Shown here: positions 13,641 to 23,816 of the stretch, piece after piece
Layout of the letters: every line of letters begins with the position of its first letter
How positions within the stretch are numbered: the stretch's first letter is position 1
Assembly: GCA_963995505.1 (NCBI GenBank)
Contig: OZ023198.1
Span: forward strand, 6,410,558-6,474,557
Source of the DNA: Hypericum androsaemum
Lineage: Eukaryota > Streptophyta > Magnoliopsida > Malpighiales > Hypericaceae
DNA length: 64,000 nucleotides
Direction: 5' to 3'
The notes under the pieces: generated by a model
What the model saw: the letters and a program-made list of their open reading frames with translations, nothing else
What the model was told of the DNA's origin: nothing
The model's database searches: none
Made by a program: the position numbers and the translations under genes

Positions 13641-14290
13641 GTTGCCTACGGCGGGCAGAACTATTTGGCCGATAAAGTTGGTCTGATATGATATGGTTGT
13701 CTACGGCGGGCAGAACTATTTGGCCGATGAGGTTGGTCTGATATGATATGGTTGCCTACGGCGGGCAGAACTATTTGGCCGTTAAGGTTGGTCTGATATG
13801 ATATGGTTGCCTACGGCGGGCAGAACTATTTGGCCGATGAGGTTGGTCTGATATGATATGGTTGCCTACGGCGGGCAGAACTATTTGGCCGATGAGGTTG
13901 GTCTGATATGATATGGTTGCCTACGGCGGGCATAACTATTTTGCCGATGAGGTTGGTCTGATATGATATGGTTGCCTACGGCGGGCAGAACTATTTGGCC
14001 GATGAGGTTGGTCTGATATGATATGGTTGCCTACGGCGGGCAGAACTATTTGGCCGATGAGGTTGGTCTGATATGATATGGTTGCCTACGGCGGGCATAA
14101 CTATTTGGCCGATGAGGTTGGTCTGATATGATATGGTTGCCTACGGCGGGCAGAACTATTTGGCCGATGAGGTTGGCCTGATATGATATGGTTGCCTACG
14201 GCGGGCAGAACTATTTGGCCGATGAGGTTGGTCTGATATGATATGGTTGCCTTCCGGCGGGCAAAACTATTTGGCCGAGGAAGTTGGTTG
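13641..14290 (+). repeat. 55-bp minisatellite in ELE-1 3' LTR, 12 units
   Basis: Units start at 13641 and then every 55 bp up to 14246. Most are nearly identical; the last carries a small change (CCTTCCGGCGGG). The 5' LTR fragment has about 8.3 units. The two LTRs of one insertion start out identical, so the difference reflects later loss or gain by slippage or unequal exchange, or truncation of the left array by the internal deletion. Confidence 0.95.
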
Positions 14291-15115
14291 ATGAAGGTAC
14301 CTTTGAGATATGGTATCCTCGTGTTGGAGAGCGAGTGACACGATTTAGATTCTGCTTAATATTCGTCCAGTGTTGTGATTTAATTTTGAAATTATGGATT
14401 CATGTGTCAAATTACGTGACGGTATTAGACATTGCATAGTTTGCTCATATTTCTGGGCCTTTGTGATTATATGTTAATATTTGGTCATCTGGTAAGTATA
14501 ACTTTATGATAATGTACATGTCCACATGATTCAATTGCCATGTTAGTCATTTGCATGTGTTAGGTATGTTTGTGCATTGAGTAGCTAAATAAACTGTGAT
14601 GCATTTCTTATTTGTTTACTGGGTGTTCCAAAACACTCATCCCACCTCTCACCAGTTTTGCAGGAACTCGAATATGAGTTCTACTAGCTCGGAGATCTAC
14701 TCTGATCATACCAAGTCCGCTTTATTCTCCGGGACTGGTCTGGAGGTCTCCAGTTTATATTTTTCTCATTGATCTAGAAGCTCCGTAGTCACAGGATTTG
14801 TTTTGATCTTGGGAGTATGTATTAAAAAGGAAAAGCTTGTCTAATATTTTGTAAACTTGGAATATGAAACTAAAGATTATTAAGTTTTAATTTTACGTTT
14901 AAAGGCTTATGATTATAAATTTTAATTACATTTGAGGATGGCTAGATTTCAGATGTGATTAAAGGAGTTGAAGTCTAGCGCTGGTCACCGACCTCAGATT
15001 CGGGTCGTGATAGATACTTGCCATAGAAGCTAAAGCATAAGAAGAATGCTCTATGATAATCGAGGGGAAGACGAGGCAGAGTATTGACCAACCGCAGTAA
15101 GATCCTAGAAAAATC

Positions 15116-15430
15116 ATGATTCCAATCACATTAAGAGGAGTAGACATGGATAGAGCGATTTGTGACACAGGATCTTTAGTGAACATCATGACATACTCTG
15201 TCTGGAGCAAACACAAGGAACCCCCTCCCCTCCTCCCTTCGCTGAGCAATATTTTTATGGCTGATGGATCACTCAAGATTCTTGTAGGAGAAGTTACAAA
15301 AGTAAGGTCTGAGTCCGATGGAATCACATCTTATCAGATTTCTTGGTCATCAAAGATCCAGATGGCATGGAAGAGACTGTAATTCTCGGAAGACCTTTTC
15401 TTGCACACACCTGAGCTAAGATCGATGTTA
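15116..15430 (+). pseudogene. ATH-1 retropepsin-like domain 1 (frameshifted)
   Basis: Aspartic protease domain of a retrotransposon polyprotein; the family cuts Gag-Pol into mature parts. The catalytic motif DTGS is encoded at 15164-15175, in the context AICDTGSLVNIMTYSVW. The typical second half (MEETVILGRPFL) is present in the DNA from about 15368 but in another frame: around 15300 this copy differs from ATH-2 by small indels, so the frame leaves the protease and stops at 15380-15382. The open part covers 88 residues. ATH-2 carries the same domain in one frame (51613-52011). A pseudogene, but the family assignment is firm because both DTGS and ILGRPFL are visible. Confidence 0.75.
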
Positions 15431-15648
15431 ATTGACAGTCTTATACTCTTTAACTAGATCAAGTTAGTGAGGTGAACTCGATCTATAATAGCACCCAACC
15501 GGAAGAAAGGAGTTGCTTTATGATAAAACTAGAAACCATAGCTCTTGATGATAGAGGGTGCTCGGTAAGGAATTCAAGGGCAAAATCAATTACCATCTCA
15601 ACTAATGATGAAGGCGGACAATAAAAAATCAAAGAATGGGAGGTACCT

Positions 15649-16090
15649 GTGTTAATTAAAGATTATTTTGTCCTTGTTGCGATATGTGATGAGCAGTCCC
15701 CAGTACACATCATGCCTGTGTCCTTATGGAGAAAAATTAGCACCATCAAACTTTACCTATATCAAACACCCCTCATCTTGGACGATGGTACAGTACTGAC
15801 CCCATGCAGAGTGAGATGCATGGTCGACGTGCGATTGAGAGGGAAGATTAAAAAGATGACTTTTGTGGTGGTCGAAGTGAAGAACACCAAAACTTATGTG
15901 CCTCTTTTTGGATGACCATTTCTCATCTCCTCTAAGGCAGTTATAGATGATGACAAGAGAAGAATCTCCTCTAAGGCAGTTATAGATGATGACAAGAGAA
16001 GAATCTCCTTCCAAATGGGAGAAGGTTTTGCCAAGCCTGGGAAGAAAGCAACCTTCGATTCTTACCTAGGAATGGAACAGAACGGGCATG
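15649..16090 (+). pseudogene. ATH-1 retropepsin-like domain 2 (no catalytic DTG, internal stop)
   Basis: A second region with the retropepsin layout starts about 490 bp after domain 1. It reads AICDEQSPVHIMPVSLW where domain 1 reads AICDTGSLVNIMTYSVW, so the catalytic D-T-G is D-E-Q (15688-15696). The end also fits: PLFG, a TGA stop (15913-15915), then PFLISSKAVIDDDKRR, against ILGRPFL...AKIDV in domain 1. The nonsense codon stands where the family usually has Arg. A 39-bp in-frame duplication follows. With DEQ the domain should be inactive as a protease. A decayed domain or a non-catalytic partner are both possible. Confidence 0.6.
15925..16002 (+). repeat. 39-bp in-frame tandem duplication
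   Basis: Bases 15925-15963 are repeated exactly at 15964-16002 (ATCTCCTCTAAGGCAG start). The unit is 13 codons (ISSKAVIDDDKRR). ATH-2 has a single copy (52482 onward), so the duplication arose in ATH-1 or its source. Confidence 0.93.
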
Positions 16091-16459
16091 CGGGCATCTT
16101 CACTAGATTCTTTGGCCCCATACCATGCAATTTAGAAGGATAACCACTATCCATAAGTAATCAAGAAAGAGCAGCCATCGAAGTCCAAATCGAGCACATA
16201 ACCACTGTTACTTTTAGACTTCCAACAAAAAATAATGGGTTAAACCGAACATTTGGGACTTTGTGCCACCTTGGGCACTTACGGGCAACTAGTGATCCCA
16301 AGGGAGTTCAGTCAAGCTAAAGACTATAAACTTTATCTCGAACCAGTAGGATTTCATGTATGATGGTAGGCAAAAATTTTATGTCATCGCAAGTACTTCG
16401 ACGATGGCAATGGTGGAGATGGGGCTAAGCGCCTTGGCGATAAGCTAAATTAAAAATTT

Positions 16460-17931
16460 CCGATCGGCAAAAATTAGCACCCATCGATGGGTAGTGCATA
16501 GAAGCTCTCCGTCACACATCATTCAAGTGTTGGGGGGATTTCCATGTAGGAACTTGTATGTTTAGGTCTAGATCATTATTAAATAGGTCAAGTTTTGGCA
16601 CTTTTTTACAATTTGTACCTTCTCATATTTTGATTTCTTGTCAATAGTAGAATCCTATACCTTTTAGGGAACATACCCCGGGTGTAAAACTTAGGAATAT
16701 AGATTTTCTACACCCTTGATTATTTAGACTCGTAATTTCTAGTGGTGGGTGAACTTGTGGGGTTGATGTGGTACCTCTTAAAAGGAACTTGAGACTGACG
16801 AGGAGATTACTATCTCAATTCTTGTTCATGAGATGCCTATATGTTCCGGATGAGTTGTGTATCTTGCTAACACTCAGTCTTCTCTTTTGTGTGAGTGTTT
16901 GCAGTAGGACAGTGGCCTTCTTTGGTTTGAGCCTAGAACCATAGAGCCTTACCCTAATTTTTCCATTGATTAACCCCTTGAGCTTGGTCATTCTTTTCAT
17001 ACACACTCGCCATGTTAAACTCTTACCAAAATATCTCCACCTTTGACACTTGGTCCGAAGTTGTGCATTGGATTCACCTTTTGGGGATTTTTGTAAGGGG
17101 AACATGGTCTTGCGAGCTGTTGGTTTTTGGTTTTGATCTTTGGGAAAATGGGGTACAATCGCGGCCGAACCAAAAGGATGCCAAGCTTGCCTAAACCCTA
17201 AAAGTTGCCAAGCTAGAAATAAAAAAAAGCGAGGAAAGAAAAGAAAGGAAAAACAAAATAAAAAGTAAAAAAGTGAAGAAAAATAACAAAAATAAAAAGA
17301 AAGAAGAATGGCTACAAAAAGAGCAAGTTGTGAATAAGGCAACCAAATAAGTGGCAAGCTTGTGCTTTGTGGCCTTAAGTCGGGTATAATGGGTGGAGTG
17401 AATTAGGCTTAGTGTCAGCATAAGGAATAGATGAGGGTTACTTTACTTTTGTATCTTGCACCTCAGATTGGGTGGTGTAATTAGCTCCCATACCGTTTAT
17501 CCTCACCCAAACCTTATCCTCATTACAACCTATGACAAAGTCCCCGTGTTCGCAAGCCTCATTTCATGTGAGATGATTTTGAGTGGGAGTAGGATGTCCT
17601 ATGACCCTGGATATATTCACGAGAGATAGGATGTTGACTACTAAATAGTGAGCTTAAATAATTTCCTATCCTTTGAGTGATCAACCCCCAAGTCTCACCC
17701 TCTTCAAGTTAAAGCTTGTTTAAACACTCGAGGGTGTAGTCCTTACGTATTCTTATCTTTGCATTCGGAGGAGTGAACTTCTTAGTCATGGGTGGTAGTG
17801 CGACTTTAAGTCAAAGTTTTAGGGAGCCCTTTTTGATTAAGAGTGTGCCAACTCCTACTCTATTTGTTTATGCGATGAGTCTCATTTGAGTCTTTTGATT
17901 GAGGACAAGCAAAGATTCAAGTGTGGGGGTG
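16460..17931 (+). other. Non-coding 3' region of ATH-1 with purine-rich tract
   Basis: No convincing frame is found on either strand. This is the position of the long 3' untranslated region of Athila/Tat-type elements. Bases 17215-17310 are almost pure A/G on the + strand (GAGGAAAGAAAAGAAAGG). Because of this, minus-strand frames such as 16815-17357 look open and Phe/Leu-rich; I regard them as artefacts. ATH-2 is cut by satellite at the point that corresponds to about 16458 (after AAATTAAAAAT). Confidence 0.65.
17921..17931 (+). other. Polypurine tract of ATH-1
   Basis: GTGTGGGGGTG in the context TTCAAGTGTGGGGGTG immediately precedes the LTR. A G-rich tract of this form before the 3' LTR is typical of Athila/Tat-type elements. 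Confidence 0.8.
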
Positions 17932-19451
17932 TGGTAAGCATGAAAAATTCTCATTTTGTCACATCCTTTTAGGGTCATTTAGACCCAATTTTGAGTCTTT
18001 TTAGATCGAGTCTTGAGTCTTTTTACGCAATTTCTTGGTTCGTTACCTCGAATGCTTTTACCTATGTTGTTGTTTGTGGAGGTAGATTAATGAATGAGAA
18101 GCAACCGAAGATGCAAAGCTCGGAGGGAGTCTAGTCGAGAAGAGACAAGCGGTGAAGAAGCTGTATCCGCCAAACGACAAAACACGACAACGATTAGCAA
18201 AAGTCCTACAAAGACTGCTGATCGGCGGAAGAGCCAGCCCCTCAATAATTGCTCTATTAATAGAAGGCCTCTAAGATGAAATCTTGATGACTTTTGGCTA
18301 TGCGCGATGTGCACTGTTCAGTGAGGAATCCCATTCCTGAGACATCCACCGCTCAATAAAATCTATCGAAGAATGGCAGAATCACCACTAAGCACTGCAT
18401 CGACCTACTAAACAGTGACATCTTCAAGACCACTGATCGATGCCATCGTCCACCGAGCGGCGTTCTCGCCCTTGTCCCAAAAAACTAGATATTTTTAGGG
18501 CATTTTTGGTAATTTTTTAGACAGCTAGGGTTTGGGGGTGGGCTCTCTATAAATAGCCACCAAAACCTCTCCTTTTGTAAGCTTGAACAACAAAATACTA
18601 AAGCTAGGGTTTTTAGAGAGAGAAAGCTTACCGGAGGCAAGGAGCGGATGCAAGGAGAGGGTCGAGTGGCTCTTTGACCTTGAGCATTCTCTTCCCTTCT
18701 CTTAACATTTGTTCTTGTGACATTGTTTCCATAATTATGCATGATTGTTAATAACTAATTATATGTGAGTAGTTAGCTTTTGGGTTGGGTTAGGTTAGGC
18801 ATGTAGTGGGTAGGTATGCATAATGTGTTGGTTCAACGATGAACTTGTGGTAGGACTGAGTGTGGATAGCACCTTTTCAGCCTATAGGTTCTTACCAATT
18901 GTCCGTAGTATAACCCGAAGGACTTGATTGAGAAGGAGGATGTGGAGTTACCTACCCGAGTGGGCTAGAGGAGATCTAACATAGTGAGACCGAAGGGTAG
19001 AATCTAGCTGGCTATTAGGTAGAGCGTTAATGAGTTGGGAACCAGGAAGATTGTAGGTGGCACGTGTACTCTCGTATGACTGATAACCTACAGTGAGAGG
19101 GGAGTGTTCATTGGTTCCACTTGATACCTAGATCCCAACTTTGTGGTGTGAAGGACTTGATTGAGAAGCACAAGGCCGTAGACTCACCAAGGCCTACCTC
19201 AGACTTAGCATGCCTAGTAGAGACCAATTTGCGAGTGGTTGCTTAATGAGTACCTGGCCCATTTTTCTCTTATTGTTAAACTCTCTAGTTATCTTCTCTT
19301 GCTTCACCAATTTCCCAAAAACCAATAAAAATAATAATCAACCCAATCTACTAGAACTTCTTTGGGATATCTTGAACCCGCTCCTTGTGGTTCAACATTT
19401 TCATACCCGTTACTCCCTTTATTGCTTCGGGGAATAAAAACCCTCTTGTCA
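17932..19451 (+). repeat. 3' LTR of ATH-1 (1520 bp)
   Basis: It begins TGGTAAGCATGAAAAATTCT and ends CCCTCTTGTCA. It aligns through its length, apart from the first 65 bp or so, with 37168-38576, and more distantly with 20600-22073. It contains a TATAAATA box at 18548 and the conserved block CTTGATTGAGAAG. Satellite starts on the base after the terminal CA. Small frames inside (for example 19210-19437) are not credible genes. Confidence 0.87.
18548..18555 (+). promoter_or_regulatory. LTR core promoter TATA box (ATH-1)
   Basis: CTCTATAAATAGCC lies about 0.62 kb into the LTR. The same CTCTATAAATA context recurs in the two related LTRs (21188 and 37650), so it has been kept while the LTRs diverged. 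Transcription would run rightward. Confidence 0.75.
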
Positions 19452-20599
19452 CCTTATCTTGCCTTTTTCTTGTGTTTTCTTTATTTTCTTGCCTTCTCGT
19501 GCCTCTTCTTGTATTTTCCCTTTCTTGCCTTTACTTTCCTTTTCTTGGCTTATCTTGCCTTTTCAGGCCTTTTTGTTGCCTTTTCTAACATTATCTTTCC
19601 TTTTCATGCATTTTCTTCCATTTTCCTTCCTTATCTTGCATTTTCATGCCATTTTCTTGCCTTTACTTGCATTTTATTGCCTTTTTAGGCTTTTTCTTAT
19701 CTTTTCTTTCCTTGTATTGCCTTTTCTTACCTTTTTATGCCTTTTTCTTGCCTTTTCTTGGCTTATCTTTCCTTTTCTTGTCATTTTCTTATCTTTTTAT
19801 GCCTTTTCTTGACTTTTCATGCCTTTTTCTTGTCTTTTCTTTCCTTATCATTCCTTTTCTTGCCTTTTCTATCCTTATCTTGCATTTTCTATCCTTATCT
19901 TGCATTTTCATACCTTTTTCTTGCCTTTTCTAACATTATCTTGCCTTTTCATGCTTTTTTTTGCCTTATCTTGCATTTTCATGCCATTTTCTTACCTTTT
20001 CATGCATTTTCTTACCTTTACTTGCATTTTCTTCCATTTTATTGCCTTTTCAGGCTTTTTATTGCCTTTTCTTTCCTCATCTTTCCTTGTCTTGTCTTTT
20101 CTTGCCTTATCTTGCCATTTCTTTCCTTTTGTTTCCTTTTCTTGCCTTTTCTTGCATTATCTTGCCATATCTTGCCTTTTCTATCTTTTTCTTGCCTTTT
20201 CTTGCCTTATCTTGCCTTTTCTTTCCTTTTCATGCCTTTTCCTTGCCTTTTCTTGCCTTCTCTTGCCTTTTTTTCCTTTTCTTATATTTTCATGTCTTTT
20301 TCTTGCCCTTTCTTGGCTTCTCTTGCCTTTTCTTTTCTTTCCATACCTTTTCCTTGTCTTTTCTTCATTTTCTTGCCTTCTATTGCCTTTTCTTGCATAT
20401 ACTTGCATTTTCTTTCATTTTCTTGCCGTTTTATGCCTTTTTCTTGCCTTTTCTTGGCTTATCTTTCCTTTTCTTTCCTTTTTCTTGTCTTTTTATGCCT
20501 TTTCTTACCTTTTATTTCCTTTTTCTTGCCTTTTCTTTCATTATCATTCCTTTTCTTACCTTTTCTATCCTTATCTTGCCTTTTAATGCCTTTTGTTTC
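19452..20599 (+). repeat. CTTGCC satellite, block S2
   Basis: About 1.15 kb of the same degenerate unit in the same orientation, between the 3' end of the ATH-1 LTR and the TG start of the next LTR. Only repeat-derived open frames are present. Confidence 0.95.
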
Positions 20600-22073
20600 T
20601 GATGAGCACAAGAAACGCTCATTTTATCATCTCATTTTAGGGTCATTTAGACCCATTTTTAAGTCTTTTTAAGGTTTATTGCCTAGAATGGTTTCACCCT
20701 TTCTCTTCATGTCTTTTGGAGTAGAATTTTGCAGAGATGCGAGGATCAAGTGAGAAATGACGAGCGTTGGAAGAGTTGGGCCGAGAGAAAACTAGTCAAA
20801 ACCAAGCTGCAACTGTCGAACGAAAAATTTACACCGGCCGGCATCTCTCTTGCAGGAGGACTTCATCAAAATTTTTCTCTACCCTCTATGTCGCACTGGA
20901 TGGTGCCCACAGCCTGTCAAGCGGCATTTAAAGAGAATGGAGATGATCTTTTCACAAAGCACCCACCAAATAGTGGAATAGCCCACTAGACAGCGCCCAT
21001 GTCATCGACTGAAATTTGCACCTGCCAGTCGGAGACCAAAACCCAAAATCGCCTGCCAACTCAGCTCGCCGGACAATGCCACTTGCACCAGACGGCATTT
21101 TTGCCAAATTTTTCCCAAGAGAAATTGATATTTTTAGTGCTTTTTAGATGTTTTCACCTTATTTTAGGGTTGAGGGAAAGATTTCTCTATAAATATCCCC
21201 CTCAACCCCTCAATTTGTAATCCTTGACAAAGGACTTAAACTTAAGGTTTTTAATTAGTTGGATGAGGAGCTCAAGGAGCAAGGAGTGGATGTAGGGAGT
21301 GGATCGAGCGGCTCATCACAACGATTGAGCATTCTCTATCCCTTTCTTTTGATTCCACTCTTATGACATTGTTCCATTTCATGCATTATCATTTTTATTA
21401 AATGATGACCTGTGAGTAGTTTCCTTTTGGGTAACTAACCTCCATTGGAACCTAGGGGTGAGTAGCACTAGTGACAACCTTGAGTCCTTCCCAATTGATT
21501 ATAGCGTGACCCAAAGTACTTATCCATGAAATAGAGCATGGAAAAGCCTAACCGCTAGATTATGCATTACCCAAAGGACTTAGCCGTGAAAAAGGACTTT
21601 GTCATGAATGGTAGTGTGCAGTTGGCCCAAAGGTGGTGCATTAATGAGTGAGGTTTAGGAGGGCAAGAGTGGTAGTCTCGATACCCAAGTGAGGTTGACA
21701 ACGTACCAATATTAGGTGTGAGTGATGTTCTCGCCTGGACTTCTCAATACCTTCTTTGTGGTGTGAAGTACTTAACTATGAAGTGCCATGCTTTAGTTCA
21801 CCGAGGCCCACAATGGATATAAAAGCCCAAGAGAGACTAAGTACGTAGGGATGTACGATGGGCACCTAGCCCAATTTCCTTTAAATTGTCTTTATACCCT
21901 TTCAACTTAATCCTTGTCATTGCTTGTTTTACTCAAACCTTTCATAAAACACTAATCAACCAAATCTTAATCGCATCTCACTCGGGATGTCTTGAACTCG
22001 CTCTTTGTGTTTCGACATTAGACCCGTACTCCCTATTATTGTAAGGTGGACCCAAAAATCCACTCTTTAGTCG
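20600..22073 (+). repeat. Lone Athila-like LTR (diverged, 1474 bp)
   Basis: It opens TGATGAGCACAAGAAACGCTC. Its block CATTTTAGGGTCATTTAGACCC matches the start of the ATH-1 LTR, and it ends AAAATCCACTCTTTAGTCG, corresponding to AAAAACCCTCTTGTCA there. No internal region or second LTR is attached, so it is either a solo LTR or the remaining end of a deleted element. The flanking pentamers (GTTTC and CCTTT) do not match, so clean LTR-LTR recombination is not proven. Confidence 0.8.
21188..21195 (+). promoter_or_regulatory. TATA box in lone LTR
   Basis: TATAAATA in the context TTTCTCTATAAATATCCCCC, at the position equivalent to the box at 18548 in the ATH-1 LTR. Confidence 0.7.
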
Positions 22074-22538
22074 CCTTTTCTTGCCTTATCTTACCTTTTC
22101 TTGCCTTATCTTCCCTTTTCTTTCCGTTTCTTGCCTTTTCTATTTTTTCTTGCCTTATCTTGCCTTTTCTTTCCTTTTCATGTCTTTTCTTTGCCATTTC
22201 TTGCCTTTTCATGCTTTTTTCTTGCCTTTTCTTGCCATTTCTTGCTTTTTTCTTGCCCTTTCTTGCCATTTCATTCCTTTTCACGCATTTTTCTTGGCTT
22301 TACTTGTCTTTCCTTGCCTTATCTTACCTTTTCTTGCATTTTCATGACTTTTCTTTCTTTATCTTGGCTTTTCTTGCTTTTTCTTATCTTTTCTTGCCTT
22401 TTCTTGCATTTCCTTGCATTTTCATGCCTTGCCTTTTCTTATCTTCTCTTACCTTTTCATGCCTTTTCTTCCTTTTCTTGTCTTTTCTTGCCTTTCCATG
22501 CCTTTTTCTTTCTTTTTCATGCCCTTTTCACTTTTCAT
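22074..22538 (+). repeat. CTTGCC satellite, block S3a
   Basis: 465 bp of satellite directly after the lone LTR; the first copy of the satellite half of the 586-bp duplication. Confidence 0.95.
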
Positions 22539-22659
22539 TAATCAACCAAATCTTAATCGCATCTCACTCGGGATGTCTTGAACTCGCTCCTTGTGTTTCG
22601 ACATTAGTCCTGTACTCCTTATTATTGTAAGGTGGACTCAAAAATCCACTCTTTAGTCA
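22539..22659 (+). repeat. Duplicated 121-bp 3' end of the lone LTR
   Basis: Near-copy of 21953-22073. It keeps the terminal CA (TTTAGTCA) that the upstream copy has changed to CG. It is part of the 586-bp duplication and not a separate insertion. Confidence 0.92.
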
Positions 22660-23328
22660 TCTTTTCTTGCCTTATCTTACCTTTTCTTGCCATATCTTCC
22701 CTTTTCTTTTCGTTTCTTGCCTTTTCTATTTTTTCTTGCCTTATCTTGCCTTTTCTTTCCTTTTCATGTCTTTTTTCTTGCCCTTTCTTGCCATTTCTTT
22801 CCTTTTCATGCCTTTTTTTTGCCCTTTCTTGCCAATTTCTTTCCTTTTCACGCATTTTTCTTGGCTTTACTTGTCTTTCCTTGCCTTATCTTGCCTTTTC
22901 TTACATTTTCATGACTTTTCTTTCTTTATCTTGGCTTTTCTTGCTTTTTCTTGTCTTTTCTTGCATTTCCTTGCATTTTCTTGCATTTTCATGCCTTACC
23001 TTTTCTTATCTTCTCTTACCTTTTCATGCCTTTTCTTCCTTTTCTTGTCTTTTCTTGCCTTTCCATGCCTTTTTCTTGCTTTTTCATGCCCTTTTCACTT
23101 TTCATGCATTTTCTTACTTTTTCATGCCTTTTCTTGCTCTTTCTTGCCTTCTCTTGCCTTTTCTTGAAATTTTCTTGCCCTTTCTTGTCTTTTCTTGCCT
23201 TTTCTTGCCTTTTCTTGCCTTTTTATACATTTTTTATCTTGCCTTTACTTACCTTATCTAGCCTTTTCATGGTTTTTCATGGCTTTTCTTGCTTTTTCCT
23301 GCCTTTTATTGAATTTCTGTTAGTTTTC
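22660..23328 (+). repeat. CTTGCC satellite, block S3b
   Basis: Satellite, same orientation. The first 465 bp copy block S3a. It ends at the TTTTC target site of CHR-1. Confidence 0.95.
23324..23328 (+). other. Target-site duplication of CHR-1 (TTTTC)
   Basis: TTTTC precedes the 5' LTR and is repeated at 25811-25815 after the 3' LTR. Five bases is the usual gypsy length. The target is satellite, where TTTTC is common, so a chance match is possible, but both sides fall exactly at the LTR ends. Confidence 0.75.
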
Positions 23329-23772
23329 TGATGCAGTGCACGTTGCAGAATTGCTGAACCAAGCATCATTCAATGATTTAGTCATAACTTTCTCTAGAGA
23401 GCTCCGATTCATGCATCATTAGTGGAGTTGGAAAGCCAACTCAATTATCTTTCCATCCATATATCATACATTACTAGATTCGAAGTATTCAGGGAGTTAT
23501 TGATTTTCAAAGAGACGGCCTGAATTCAAGGAGACAAAAAAAAGTTTGACAGTCATTTGTTCTTTCGATTGCTAGATACATTCGATCATTTACTCTCTGG
23601 TAGCTTATAAATACCTCATGTCTTGTTGTTAAAAGGTAGATTTTGATTATTGAATATGTTATGAATCAAGTTTGAGAATAGCTCTTTCATTTACTTATAA
23701 TTTCCTACTTGAAAGTCGAGTTTGCATCTACTATCGTATCATTCTCTTTGAGTTGTTTCCATCCCCTCATCA
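23329..23772 (+). repeat. 5' LTR of CHR-1 (444 bp)
   Basis: It runs TGATGCAG ... CCTCATCA and is followed two bases later by the tRNA primer site. It carries a TATAAATA box at 23606-23613. It contains 121 bp near its start that the 3' LTR lacks. Confidence 0.93.
23606..23613 (+). promoter_or_regulatory. TATA box of CHR-1 LTR
   Basis: AGCTTATAAATACCTCATG; the same box is kept in the 3' LTR at 25644-25651. Confidence 0.75.
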
Positions 23773-23774
23773 TT

Positions 23775-23786
23775 TGGTATCAGAGC
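23775..23786 (+). other. Primer binding site, initiator-Met tRNA (CHR-1)
   Basis: TGGTATCAGAGC is complementary to the 3' end of plant initiator methionine tRNA and starts two bases after the LTR. It primes minus-strand DNA synthesis. Confidence 0.95.
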
Positions 23787-23816
23787 TAGAGCTACGCTCT
23801 TGGTGTCTTTTATCCC

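Larger units (their letters stand above)
7984..15012 (+). mobile_element. ELE-1: defective Ty3/gypsy LTR retrotransposon
   Basis: Order: 5' LTR fragment (7984-9054), internal pol remnants (9055-12092), polypurine tract, full-length 3' LTR (12093-15012). The 3' LTR starts TGTAATAACC after the tract AGGAGGGGAGAA and ends GGGTCGTGATA, the usual ends of a large group of plant gypsy elements. The 5' LTR has lost its first 0.93 kb (satellite is there instead) and its last 0.7 kb. The PBS, gag, protease and most of reverse transcriptase are missing. The element sits inside the Athila-like copy ATH-1: the sequence right of 15012 continues that element, and the uninterrupted version is seen at about 51579-51590. 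No intact protein remains. Confidence 0.85.
12093..15012 (+). repeat. 3' LTR of ELE-1 (full length, 2920 bp)
   Basis: It starts TGTAATAACCGACC after the polypurine tract and ends GACCTCAGATTCGGGTCGTGATA; the usual terminal CA has become TA. Bases 15013-15017 (GATAC) would be the right target-site duplication, but the left partner is lost. It contains a candidate TATA box (12575) and 12 units of the 55-bp repeat. The ends resemble those of TEK-1 (TGTAATACCC...GGTCGTGACA), which indicates related clades. Confidence 0.88.
15013..19451 (+). mobile_element. ATH-1: 3' part of an Athila-like Ty3/gypsy element
   Basis: Order: protease region (15013-16100), short unrecognised coding remnant (to about 16460), long 3' untranslated region, polypurine tract (17921) and LTR (17932-19451). 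The first 1.45 kb is nearly the same as 51580-52976 in ATH-2. The 5' LTR, gag, reverse transcriptase and integrase are not present; ELE-1 is inserted at its left end and satellite lies beyond that. The Athila-like assignment comes from ATH-2 (tRNA-Asp-like primer site, gag features) and from the tract CAAGTGTGGGGGTG before the LTR. Confidence 0.78.
21953..23124 (+). repeat. 586-bp tandem duplication: LTR end plus satellite
   Basis: Unit 1 is 21953-22538 and unit 2 is 22539-23124. Each holds the last 121 bp of the lone LTR (TAATCAACCAAATCTTAATC ... CACTCTTTAGTC) followed by 465 bp of satellite. Two anchors inside the LTR part, TAATCAACC and CACTCTTTAG, are both displaced by exactly 586 bp, and the order of satellite variants also matches. 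The unit junction is TTTTCACTTTTCAT followed by TAATCAACC. Confidence 0.93.

Noticed and set aside
13641..14290. Regular 55-bp repeat that could be mistaken for a CRISPR array
   Set aside because: There are no variable spacers, the units are continuous, and it lies in an LTR of a plant retrotransposon.
16815..17357. 180-codon minus-strand frame with an apparent membrane segment
   Set aside because: It lies in the 3' untranslated region of ATH-1, and the Phe/Leu run is the complement of the purine-rich tract.
18087..18314. Small opposite frames at 18087-18314 (-) and 18094-18279 (+) in the ATH-1 LTR
   Set aside because: Overlapping short frames in LTR sequence upstream of the TATA box, not kept in the related LTRs.
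20595..22078. Target-site duplication for the lone Athila-like LTR
   Set aside because: Flanking pentamers GTTTC and CCTTT (or TCTTT after the duplicate) do not match, and satellite flanks make any partial match meaningless.
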